A stretch of 13,592 bases of DNA from contig JAGAAA010000004.1 of assembly GCA_017615495.1 (NCBI GenBank), forward strand, positions 1 to 13,592, read 5' to 3'. Shown here piece after piece: positions 1 through 5,580 of the stretch. The notes under the pieces were generated by a model. That model saw only the letters and a program-made list of their open reading frames with translations. It had not been told where the DNA came from and ran no database searches. Position 1 is the stretch's first letter. The number at the start of each line of letters is the position of its first letter. The position numbers were made by a program, and so were the translations under genes. The stretch comes from Clostridia bacterium. GTDB taxonomy: Bacteria > Bacillota > Clostridia > Christensenellales > CAG-1252.

Positions 1-936
1 AAGGACTTTGCCGAGATGACGAACGTTAGCATGGCGCTCAAGGATCGTTTGGTCGCCGTGGGGTACGCCGCGGTAGGGGTGCGCATCCTCGAAAACTACG
101 TTTCAAAACTCGACGGCACGGTAAAATTTCTCTTTTCGCTAAACGACGGCAACATCGTGGAAGGGGTGCTGATGCGCTACAAGTACGGCAACACTCTTTG
201 CATTTCCACGCAAGTAGGCTGCCGAATGAATTGCGCCTTTTGCGCTTCGGGCTTGGAAGGCTTAAAGCGCAACTTGACCGCGGGGGAGATCTTGGGCGAA
301 GTCATTGCCGCCAACCGTTTTGACGGGGGCGACCTTCCCGACCGCAAGATCACAAACGTCGTTTTGATGGGGAGCGGGGAGCCGCTTGACAATTACGACA
401 ACGTCGTAAAGTTCCTTCGTTTGGTCAATGCGGAAAAGGGGCTCAACGTCAGTTACCGCAATATTTCACTTTCCACTTGCGGCTTGATCGACGCGTTTGA
501 CCGCTTTTTAGAAGAGGACATCCCCGTCACGATGACTTTTTCGTTGCACGCCGCGCTGGATGAAGTGCGTTCTTCCATTATGCCGGTCAATAAAAAGTAC
601 GGGGTGGAAAAGGTGATCGACGCCGCAAGGCGTTACTTTGACCGCACCAAACGCCGCGTGGTGTTTGAGTACTCTCTTATCAAAGGGGTAAACGACCGCG
701 GGGAGGACGCCGCCGCGTTGATCTCGCGGGTAAAGGGCTTTCCTTGCATCGTCAACTTGATCGTGCTGAATTACGTCAAAGAGCGTGGGCTTACGGGCAC
801 GTCCAGAAAGGATGCTTACCGCTTTTCGGGCTTGCTTGAGAAGGCGGGCGTAGCCGTCACCGTACGCCGCACGATGGGCGCGGATATCGAAGGAGCCTGC
901 GGGCAACTTCGCGCAAAATATATCAAAAACAATTAA
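1..936 (+). CDS. rlmN: 23S rRNA/tRNA adenine-C2 methyltransferase RlmN, 5' end missing
   Basis: RlmN is a radical SAM enzyme that methylates C2 of A2503 in 23S rRNA and of A37 in some tRNAs. The frame is already open at base 1: the codons before the first ATG (position 16) read KDFAE and join MTNVS to give the family's 'F-x-EMTN-S-x-L' segment. The true start is therefore upstream and the ATG at 16 is internal. Counting from that ATG, the radical SAM cluster motif C-x3-C-x2-C is C69, C73 and C76. A cysteine seven residues before it (C62) and another in the C-terminal ACGQL motif match the two extra cysteines used in the RlmN mechanism. The domain is complete from the cluster to the C terminus. 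The stop lies 14 bp before rpe. In B. subtilis the homologue (yloN) heads the cluster that leads to rpe. Confidence 0.97.
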   Translation, partial: KDFAEMTNVSMALKDRLVAVGYAAVGVRILENYVSKLDGTVKFLFSLNDGNIVEGVLMRYKYGNTLCISTQVGCRMNCAFCASGLEGLKRNLTAGEILGEVIAANRFDGGDLPDRKITNVVLMGSGEPLDNYDNVVKFLRLVNAEKGLNVSYRNISLSTCGLIDAFDRFLEEDIPVTMTFSLHAALDEVRSSIMPVNKKYGVEKVIDAARRYFDRTKRRVVFEYSLIKGVNDRGEDAAALISRVKGFPCIVNLIVLNYVKERGLTGTSRKDAYRFSGLLEKAGVAVTVRRTMGADIEGACGQLRAKYIKNN

Positions 937-950
937 TTCGGGAGGTTATT

Positions 951-1601
951 ATGAGCAGAGTTCTTGTAGCACCGTCAATTTTATCGGGAGATTTTGCCAA
1001 GATGGGGGAGACCGTCGCCAACGTCGAGCGTTGGGGGGCTGACCTCGTGCACTGCGACGTGATGGACGGCGTGTTCGTGCCCAACATTACTTTTGGAATG
1101 CCTATGATCAAAGCCATCCGTCCGTATACCAAATTGCCTCTCGACGTTCACTTGATGATCACCGAGCCGGAAAAGTACGTCGAACGCTTTTGCGACGCCG
1201 GCGCGGATTACGTCACCTTCCACCCCGAAGCCAGCAAGGATGCGCGCGACGCGCTTCTCAAGATCAAGGCGAAGGGGGTCAAGTGCGGCTTGGTCGTCAA
1301 CCCCGATAAGGATTTCTCCCTCGTCGAGGACTATATGGACCTCGTGGATATGATCGTTTTGATGGGCGTTTTCCCCGGCTTCGGCGGGCAGTCTTATATC
1401 GAAAGCGTTTCTGATAACATCGCGTTCTTTGCCAAAAAGATCAAAGAAAGCGGCAGGAATATCCTTTTGGAGCTGGACGGCGGCGTCACGCAACAAAACG
1501 CGGAGAAGTTCCGCTCGCTTGGCATCACCGTGCTCGTAGCGGGCAGCGCCACCTTTAAGGCGGAAGACCCCGCGCAAGCGATCAAGGTGATCGGCGGATG
1601 A
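951..1601 (+). CDS. rpe: Ribulose-phosphate 3-epimerase
   Basis: Rpe interconverts D-ribulose 5-phosphate and D-xylulose 5-phosphate in the cytosolic pentose phosphate pathway. The 216-residue product has the family's usual length and (beta/alpha)8 signature order: LVAPSILSGDF at the N terminus, HCDVMDG (H34, D36) and DVHLM (H67) for metal and catalysis, HPEA, NPD, the phosphate-binding PGFGGQ (142-147), and LDGGV (D176) as the second catalytic aspartate. The start is set by GGGAGG about 8 nt upstream of the ATG. The residue before PGFGGQ is Phe (F141), where many family members have Asn or another polar residue. The stop overlaps the thiN start by 4 bp (ATGA), so the two are probably translationally coupled. 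Confidence 0.97.
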   Translation: MSRVLVAPSILSGDFAKMGETVANVERWGADLVHCDVMDGVFVPNITFGMPMIKAIRPYTKLPLDVHLMITEPEKYVERFCDAGADYVTFHPEASKDARDALLKIKAKGVKCGLVVNPDKDFSLVEDYMDLVDMIVLMGVFPGFGGQSYIESVSDNIAFFAKKIKESGRNILLELDGGVTQQNAEKFRSLGITVLVAGSATFKAEDPAQAIKVIGG

Positions 1602-2197
1602 AAAAAGCCGCGTTGATCCTTTCGCAGCCGTTCAAAAGGTATGCTCCCGCACCCTTCGTGATCGTGGCGGACGCAGGCTATCTCCGCGCGAAGGAAATGG
1701 GCATTAAGCCCGACCTTCTCGTAGGTGATTTTGACAGTCTCGGGTACCGCCCGGAGGGGGTGGAGACCGTCACCGTCCCCGTGGAGAAGGATTTTTCGGA
1801 CGGGGAGCTCGGCGTCAGAACGGCGGCGCTTCGCGGCGTGAAGGAACTTGATATCTACGGCGCGGCGGGAGGCAGACCCGATCATTTTCTTTTTAATCTG
1901 CATTTGTTGAAGATCGCCTTTGATCTCGGCGTAAAAGCGGTGATCCGCGGCGACGATTTTGACGTTTATTACACGGAATCCAACTTCTTTTTGACGGCTT
2001 CGGTTGGGGATTACCTTTCCGTCGTACCTTTCGGCGAAAGCGTGCATATATTAAAGGCGACGGGGCTCAAATACCCGGCGGAGGGCGTCACCTTGACCAA
2101 AAAAGACACGCGCGGGCTTTCCAACGAATGCACGGAGGATAAAGTGTTCGTGTCGGTGAGTGAGGGCGGGGCGCTCCTTGTACATTCTTTCAAATAG
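1598..2197 (+). CDS. thiN: Thiamine pyrophosphokinase
   Basis: ThiN transfers pyrophosphate from ATP to thiamine to make the cofactor thiamine diphosphate. The 199-residue product shows the family motifs in order: ADAGYLRAKEMGIKPD followed by GDFDSLG near residues 24-48 (the acidic metal/ATP site), a KDFSDGELG segment where homologues read KDxTDxE, and GAAGGRPDHFLFNLHLL (the GGRxDH thiamine-binding motif). A small C-terminal beta domain follows. The ATG overlaps the rpe stop by 4 bp and no closer Shine-Dalgarno is needed. The stop TAG overlaps the AGGAGG that serves the next small ORF. The rpe-thiN pair in this order is typical of Bacillota. Confidence 0.94.
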   Translation: MKKAALILSQPFKRYAPAPFVIVADAGYLRAKEMGIKPDLLVGDFDSLGYRPEGVETVTVPVEKDFSDGELGVRTAALRGVKELDIYGAAGGRPDHFLFNLHLLKIAFDLGVKAVIRGDDFDVYYTESNFFLTASVGDYLSVVPFGESVHILKATGLKYPAEGVTLTKKDTRGLSNECTEDKVFVSVSEGGALLVHSFK

Positions 2198-2209
2198 GAG
2201 GTGCGCCAT

Positions 2210-2293
2210 TTGCGAATGCTATGCTTTCGTCCGCCTGCGTTTATCAGGGCGATGTTGAAGTTTTTATGCGGCAACAAAAAGAAAAAGGCGTAG
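2210..2293 (+). CDS. spoVM: SpoVM-like small sporulation membrane-anchor peptide (27 aa, TTG start)
   Basis: This 27-codon ORF lies between thiN and rpmB, exactly where B. subtilis carries spoVM. AGGAGGT (2196-2202) is 7 nt from the TTG at 2210; the in-frame ATG at 2216 would be 13 nt away, so TTG is favoured. Aligned without gaps to the 26-residue B. subtilis SpoVM as I remember it, it keeps M1, P9, F11, G21 and K25. Basic or hydrophobic character is also kept at positions 2, 6, 7, 12, 16, 17, 19 and 24. The peptide reads as a short amphipathic helix (FIRAMLKFL) with a Lys-rich tail. SpoVM recognises the curved forespore membrane and anchors SpoIVA for spore coat assembly. The homology rests on position, length and pattern, because identity is low. 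The stop codon lies inside the downstream terminator stem. Confidence 0.78.
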   Translation: MRMLCFRPPAFIRAMLKFLCGNKKKKA

Positions 2294-2311
2294 GTAAAAC
2301 CTACGCCTTTT
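2283..2311. terminator. Bidirectional rho-independent terminator between thiN-spoVM and rpmB
   Basis: A perfect 13-bp inverted repeat pairs 2283-2295 with 2299-2311 around a 3-nt AAA loop. Its core is GGCGTAGGT/ACCTACGCC. On the minus strand it is followed by a U-rich tract, the complement of the A-rich 2272-2286, so it should terminate rpmB. On the plus strand the T run is short (2308-2311). It sits between convergent units and encodes the last codons of the SpoVM-like ORF. Confidence 0.88.
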
Positions 2312-2328
2312 GCATTTGAAACAAAAGA

Positions 2329-2529
2329 TTAGTTCGCGCTCTTTCTCTTCACGGCGCCGTTTCTCAAGCATCTGGTGCAAACGTACTTCCTAGATACCGT
2401 GCCGTTGTCGTCCACAACGGAGATCTTTTGGATGTTGGCATTCCAATGCGTGGGAGCCTTGCGATTACTGTGGCTGACGGTGTTACCGCTCATCTTACTC
2501 TTACCGCACACACTGCAAACTCTCGACAT
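2329..2529 (-). CDS. rpmB: 50S ribosomal protein L28
   Basis: L28 is a small protein of the large ribosomal subunit. The 66-residue product begins MSRVCSVCGK and contains NTVSHSNRK and WNANIQK, as in the family. It has two CxxC pairs (C5/C8 and C51/C54), so it is the zinc-binding form. A longer frame opens at 2559, but GGGAGGT on the minus strand (2539-2545) lies 9 nt from the ATG at 2529, and MSR- is the conserved L28 start. The gene is inverted relative to all its neighbours, as in B. subtilis. It has its own promoter (2599-2627, minus strand) and ends at the bidirectional terminator. Confidence 0.97.
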   Translation of the reverse strand: MSRVCSVCGKSKMSGNTVSHSNRKAPTHWNANIQKISVVDDNGTVSRKYVCTRCLRNGAVKRKSAN

Positions 2530-2598
2530 ATATCTATTACCTCCCGTAACGAATCTCATTTAGAGTGAAAAAGACGGTTGTCTAATCACGACCATATC

Positions 2599-2627
2599 AA
2601 TATATCACGAAATTTTTTTCTTTGCAA
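2599..2627 (-). promoter_or_regulatory. Predicted sigma-A-type promoter of rpmB
   Basis: Read on the minus strand, the -35 box TTGCAA (2627-2622) and the -10 box TATATT (2604-2599) are separated by exactly 17 bp. Transcription would start near 2592, giving a leader of about 60 nt before the rpmB ATG. The spacer contains a seven-base A run. No other promoter candidate is visible for this isolated minus-strand gene. Confidence 0.75.
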
Positions 2628-2654
2628 CAGATTTTGAGTACTTTTGAAAATTAG

Positions 2655-2683
2655 TTGCAAATAATTTACCGATAATTTATTAT
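2655..2683 (+). promoter_or_regulatory. Predicted sigma-A-type promoter of yloU-yloV
   Basis: TTGCAA (2655-2660) and TATTAT (2678-2683) are 17 bp apart in AT-rich DNA. The start would be near 2690, immediately before the yloU ribosome binding site. It is arranged back to back with the rpmB promoter; the two -35 boxes are about 27 bp apart. Confidence 0.72.
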
Positions 2684-2709
2684 ATAGAAAAAGAAGGGAG
2701 GGGTATGAA

Positions 2710-3057
2710 ATGGCTGTAACGACGTCAAACAAATACGGTAAGATATTCGTTTCGGACCAAGCCGTAGCGCTTTGCGCTTTGCATGCGGCTCGGGAATGTT
2801 ACGGTGTTGTCGCACTCGTTGCGAAAAACGTTTTCGATAAAGTAATATCCTTTTTCCAAAGAAGACACAACACGCGCGGCATAAAGATCTCCACGGTGGA
2901 TAACCGCATCTTTATCAAGCTATTCGTAATCTTGAAGGAAGGCGTGCGCGAAGGCGCCGTCGTGGAATCCCTTCGTTCCATCGTAACGTATTCCGTCGAA
3001 AGCTTTACCGGTATGCGCGTCAAAAACGTGGAGGTAAAGGTCCTCGGTACGAGGTAG
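2710..3057 (+). CDS. yloU: Asp23/Gls24 family protein (YloU-like)
   Basis: This small alpha/beta protein of 115 residues belongs to the Asp23/Gls24 (DUF322) family. Members are cytosolic or membrane-associated and linked to cell-envelope homeostasis, but the molecular role of YloU is not settled. Visible family features are an early KIFVSDQAVALCALHAARECYGVVALV segment and a C-terminal half rich in V/I strands ending in TGMRVKNVEVKVLG. The stretch FFQRRHNTRGIKI is unusually basic. GGGAGGGG (2696-2703) lies 6 nt before the ATG. The next gene, yloV/fakA, starts 7 bp after the stop, and this pairing is widespread in Bacillota. No signal peptide or membrane helix is seen. Confidence 0.9.
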   Translation: MAVTTSNKYGKIFVSDQAVALCALHAARECYGVVALVAKNVFDKVISFFQRRHNTRGIKISTVDNRIFIKLFVILKEGVREGAVVESLRSIVTYSVESFTGMRVKNVEVKVLGTR

Positions 3058-3064
3058 GAGTTGT

Positions 3065-4714
3065 ATGGTTAAGACTATTGACGTTTTTATGCTTCGAGAT
3101 ATGTTCCTCGGCGCGGCTAAGAATTTGGCGCTTTACGAAGAGGAGATCAACGCTCACAACGTTTTCCCCGTGCCCGACGGCGATACCGGTACGAACATGT
3201 GCGCCACGGCGCAAACCGCGGCGACGGAGCTCCAATCCGTCGCAGACGGAGATTTGAACTTCGCCAAGTTTGCCACGGTGCTTACTTCCGCGTCGTTGCG
3301 CGGCGCAAGAGGTAACAGCGGCGTTATCCTTTCGCAGATCTACAAAGGGCTTTCTGACGTGATCACCTCCGTTCCGGACGTTTTGACGCCTCCGGTGTTT
3401 TCCAAGGCGCTTTTGGAAGGCGCGCGCGTCGCTTACGGCGCCGTCAACCAACCCAAAGAAGGCACCATCCTTACCGTAATGCGCGTCATTGCGGAAAGTT
3501 CCGTTCGCGCATCCAAGGGCAACAACGCTTGCTTTGAGACGATGCTTGAAAAGTTGATCGAAAAAGGTCAACTCGTCTTGGAGGATACCCCCAACATGCT
3601 CCCCGTCCTCAAAAAGGCGGGCGTCGTAGACGCCGGCGGTATGGGGCTTATGCGTGTGTTCGAAGGTTTTTTGATGGTGATAGAAGGCAAGGAATTCCCC
3701 AAAGTTGCCCCCAAAGAGGAAGCAGTCTCCATCGTGGAAAAGGAAGATAAGATCTTTGCCGCGGACGTTCACGACCTTGACGACATCGAGTACGCTTATT
3801 GCACCGAATTCTTCGTTAAAAACATCCATCCGCGCGCGACCGAAGCGGATATCGACAAGCTCAGAGACAAGCTTTCCAAACTCGGCAACAGTTTGATTTG
3901 CATCGGGGACTTGAATCTCGTCAAGGTGCACGTTCACACCAACCAACCGGGCAGGGCTCTTCAATACGCCTTGGACCTTGGCGAGTTGGACCGCGTGAAG
4001 ATCGAAAACATGCTTGAGCAAAACCGCAAGATCAAAGAGGAGCTTGAAAAGACCAAAAAGCCCATCGGCATGGTCGCCATTTGCGCGGGCAGCGGTATTG
4101 AAAAGATATTCAAAGATCTTACCGTCGACATCATCGTAGAGGGCGGGCAAACGATGAACCCCAGCGTCAACGAGATCCTTTCCGCCATCAATCGCGTCAA
4201 CGCCGACCACGTCATCGTGCTTCCCAACAACAAAAACATCATTCTCGCGGCGCAAAAAGCGCAGGAACTTGCTTCCCGCCATTCCGTCGTATTGAATACC
4301 AAAAACGTGGCGGAGGGCATTGCCGCAGTTATCGCGTTCGATCCGACCGCGGACATCGACGCCAACGTTGAGACTATGACCGAGGCGTATCGTTCCGTTG
4401 TGACGGCGCAGGTGACTACCGCAGTGCGCAACACCAAGATGGACGGGCTTTCTTTGATCAAAGGGGACGTTATCGGGCTTTCCGAAAAGAAGATACTCGT
4501 CAAGGGCGGCGACTTAAACGCCGTTACCTTGGAACTTGTCAAAAAGATGAAAATGGACGAGAAGGACGTCTTAAACGTCTATTCGGGCGAAGGCGTCGAC
4601 GACGACACCGTAGCCGCCTTGCAACAGAAGCTCGGAGAGGCTTTCCCCGACCTTGAAGTAATCCCGTATAAAGGGAATCAACCGCATTCCTTTTATATTT
4701 TGGCGGCAGAGTAA
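3065..4714 (+). CDS. fakA: DAK2/DhaL-type kinase FakA (YloV family)
   Basis: FakA is the ATP-binding subunit of fatty acid kinase. It phosphorylates fatty acids bound to a separate FakB (DegV-family) protein so that they can enter phospholipid synthesis. The 549-residue length is normal. Residues 1 to about 205 are the DhaL kinase domain: NVFPVPDGDTGTNM (32-45) has the Mg-binding aspartates D38 and D40, followed by RGARGNSGVILSQ, EGTILTVMR and DAGGMGLMRVFEGF. A middle domain follows, then a C-terminal DegV-like/FakA-C domain from about residue 335 (GMVAICAGSG, EGGQTMNPS, LPNNKNI). AGGAG overlaps the yloU stop, so the genes are likely cotranscribed. No FakB gene lies in the window. No GC-rich terminator follows the stop, only A/T runs before the tRNA promoter. 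Confidence 0.94.
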   Translation: MVKTIDVFMLRDMFLGAAKNLALYEEEINAHNVFPVPDGDTGTNMCATAQTAATELQSVADGDLNFAKFATVLTSASLRGARGNSGVILSQIYKGLSDVITSVPDVLTPPVFSKALLEGARVAYGAVNQPKEGTILTVMRVIAESSVRASKGNNACFETMLEKLIEKGQLVLEDTPNMLPVLKKAGVVDAGGMGLMRVFEGFLMVIEGKEFPKVAPKEEAVSIVEKEDKIFAADVHDLDDIEYAYCTEFFVKNIHPRATEADIDKLRDKLSKLGNSLICIGDLNLVKVHVHTNQPGRALQYALDLGELDRVKIENMLEQNRKIKEELEKTKKPIGMVAICAGSGIEKIFKDLTVDIIVEGGQTMNPSVNEILSAINRVNADHVIVLPNNKNIILAAQKAQELASRHSVVLNTKNVAEGIAAVIAFDPTADIDANVETMTEAYRSVVTAQVTTAVRNTKMDGLSLIKGDVIGLSEKKILVKGGDLNAVTLELVKKMKMDEKDVLNVYSGEGVDDDTVAALQQKLGEAFPDLEVIPYKGNQPHSFYILAAE

Positions 4715-4733
4715 AATTTTTTAAAAAAAACTG

Positions 4734-4762
4734 TTGCAAAAGCCGTCGTAATTTGATATAGT
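4734..4762 (+). promoter_or_regulatory. Predicted promoter of the tRNA-Gly/Cys/Leu cluster
   Basis: TTGCAA (4734-4739) and TATAGT (4757-4762) are 17 bp apart. The start would be near 4769, about 8 nt before tRNA-Gly. The -35 box is identical to those of rpmB and yloU in this window. Confidence 0.75.
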
Positions 4763-4776
4763 AATAGAGCATTCGC

Positions 4777-4851
4777 GCGGGAGTGGCTCAGTGGTAGAGC
4801 GTTGCCTTGCCAAGGCAAATGTCGCGGGTCCGAATCCCGTCTCCCGCTCCA
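4777..4851 (+). tRNA. tRNA-Gly(GCC)
   Basis: This 75-nt cloverleaf has acceptor stem GCGGGAG/CTCCCGC, discriminator T and encoded CCA. The D arm is GCTC-AGTGGTA-GAGC, and the anticodon stem TTGCC/GGCAA encloses loop TTGCCAA (anticodon GCC). The T arm is GCGGG/CCCGT with loop TCCGAAT. Position 55 is C, not the near-invariant T, so the tRNA would lack pseudouridine 55 and the usual G18-psi55 contact, although G18/G19 are present. The last 15 nt of the gene (4837-4851) are repeated twice downstream. Confidence 0.96.
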
Positions 4852-4973
4852 AAGAATGGCTTATTAGGGATTCGACTGCGAAGCAGCAACTGCGGTGGCA
4901 GTTGAGACCCGCAGGGGCCGCACCGGAGCAGCGCGTAGGTCCCCGAGAATCGGGCACACCGTCTCCCGCTCCA
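4852..4973 (+). repeat. tRNA-tail repeat unit, copy 1 (122 bp)
   Basis: This is the first of two tandem units directly following the tRNA-Gly CCA. It ends with an exact copy (4959-4973) of the 15-nt tRNA-Gly 3' end. Inside are hairpins CTGC-GAA-GCAG (4876-4886) and AACTGC-GGTG-GCAGTT (4888-4903), bracketed by GGG (4867-4869) and CCC (4908-4910). A third hairpin, CCCGA-GAA-TCGGG, lies just before the tRNA tail. There is no credible ORF: frames that stay open are low-complexity and depend on the repeat. Its function is unknown. It could be a tiny integrative element using the tRNA 3' end as target, or a structured RNA segment of the tRNA precursor. Confidence 0.88.
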
Positions 4974-5096
4974 AAGCACTCCCCGGTAGGGATTCGAATT
5001 GCGTAGCAATAAAATGCGAAGCATTTGACCCGCCGCGGGGCCGTACCGGAGCGCAGCGCAGGTCCCCGAGAATCGGGCACACCGTCTCCCGCTCCA
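4974..5096 (+). repeat. tRNA-tail repeat unit, copy 2 (123 bp)
   Basis: This is the second tandem unit, again closing with the 15-nt tRNA-Gly 3' end (5082-5096). It shares with copy 1 the blocks TAGGGATTCGA, GGGGCCG, ACCGGAGC and a 3' block of about 38 nt that begins AGGTCCCCGAGAATCGGG. The middle has diverged but refolds the same way: ATTGC-GTA-GCAAT (4998-5010), then AAATGC-GAA-GCATTT (5012-5026), bracketed by GGG (4989-4991) and CCC (5029-5031). The paired differences between copies argue that the folding, not the sequence, is what is kept. Confidence 0.88.
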
Positions 5097-5176
5097 AGGT
5101 AACCATCGCCTAAAAGATGGTCAATCAGGCAAAATATGCAAGCGCTTCGCGTGCGAAGCATATTATATAGCGTTAT
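5097..5176 (+). other. Hairpin-rich linker between the repeats and tRNA-Cys
   Basis: No gene is seen here. Two hairpins are clear. ACCATC (5102-5107) pairs with GATGGT (5116-5121). GCTTCG-CGTG-CGAAGC (5144-5159) is nested against a competing ATATGC/GCATAT pair (5134-5139 with 5158-5163). TATTAT at 5161-5166 resembles the -10 of the yloU promoter, but its upstream ATGCAA (5136-5141) is 19 bp away, so a second tRNA promoter here is only possible. Confidence 0.5.
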
Positions 5177-5251
<75 letters not shown>

Positions 5252-5257
5252 AAAAGA

Positions 5258-5343
5258 GCCGAAGTGGCGGAATGGTAGACGCAAGGGACTTAAAATCCCT
5301 CGGAGGCGACTCCGTGCGGGTTCGAGTCCCGCCTTCGGCACCA
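5258..5343 (+). tRNA. tRNA-Leu(TAA)
   Basis: This 86-nt class II tRNA has acceptor GCCGAAG/CTTCGGC, discriminator A and encoded CCA. The anticodon stem AGGGA/TCCCT encloses loop CTTAAAA (anticodon TAA). It has a long variable arm (CGGAG-GCGA-CTCCG) and T arm GCGGG/CCCGC with the canonical loop TTCGAGT. A 7-bp hairpin (TGACATG/CATGTCA, 5344-5364) directly abuts the CCA but has no U-run, so it is not a normal terminator. Confidence 0.96.
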
Positions 5344-5362
5344 TGACATGGGACGGACATGT

Positions 5363-5540
5363 CACAAAGCACAAGCATTCTCCAGAGAGTTTCGCATAGC
5401 TGAGAGCGAAGCGTATGCCGCCTTTGTGGTACCACCGTTCGGCAAGTAGTTTCATAGAAAGTGGGGCGCTCCTCGCGCTCAAATAAGGTGGAACCGCGGC
5501 GACAGTCGTCCTTATGCGTTTAGACGCGTAAGGGCTTTTT
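5363..5540 (+). promoter_or_regulatory. T-box leader of thrS
   Basis: T-box leaders sense uncharged tRNA and allow read-through into a synthetase gene. The T-box itself is at 5483-5498 (AATAAGGTGGAACCGCG core). Stem I can be traced from CACAAAG (5363-5369) pairing with CTTTGTG (5422-5428). Within it lies the AGAGAG element and a distal stem TCGC/GCGA whose loop contains GCTGAGA. The attenuator is CCTTATGCGT (5510-5519) with ACGCGTAAGG (5524-5533), then TTTTT (5536-5540). The downstream gene makes threonine the expected amino acid. ACC triplets occur at 5431-5436, but I could not place the specifier loop with confidence. The base after UGG in the T-box is A, so it should pair with a tRNA that has U at position 73. 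Confidence 0.9.
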
Positions 5541-5580
5541 ATTTATAAGGAAAAGCATAGAATGCTCAAAGGAGGAAGCT

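Noticed and set aside
2329..2559. Longer rpmB start at 2559
   Set aside because: The Shine-Dalgarno at 2539-2545 lies inside that extension, and the L28 family begins at MSR (2529).
2375..2563. 62-codon plus-strand hydrophobic ORF opposite rpmB
   Set aside because: It is antisense to the L28 gene and its hydrophobicity comes from complementing basic codons. It lacks a ribosome binding site.
2705..2719. Five-codon ORF ATG AAA TGG CTG TAA overlapping the yloU start
   Set aside because: The ATG is only 1 nt from the Shine-Dalgarno, and a 4-residue leader peptide has no support. The yloU ATG at 2710 has proper spacing.
3020..4282. 420-codon open frame on the minus strand
   Set aside because: It is fully antisense to fakA, which has clear domains and motifs. 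The frame is a by-product of codon bias in GC-rich coding DNA.
4715..4733. Terminator after fakA
   Set aside because: There are only T and A runs without a GC-rich stem, so it is too weak to call.
4852..5096. CRISPR-like array
   Set aside because: There are only two units of about 122 bp, with no short direct repeats at regular spacing and no cas genes. The repeated end is tRNA sequence.
5344..5364. Terminator after tRNA-Leu
   Set aside because: The TGACATG/CATGTCA hairpin has no U-run after it and overlaps the base of T-box stem I.
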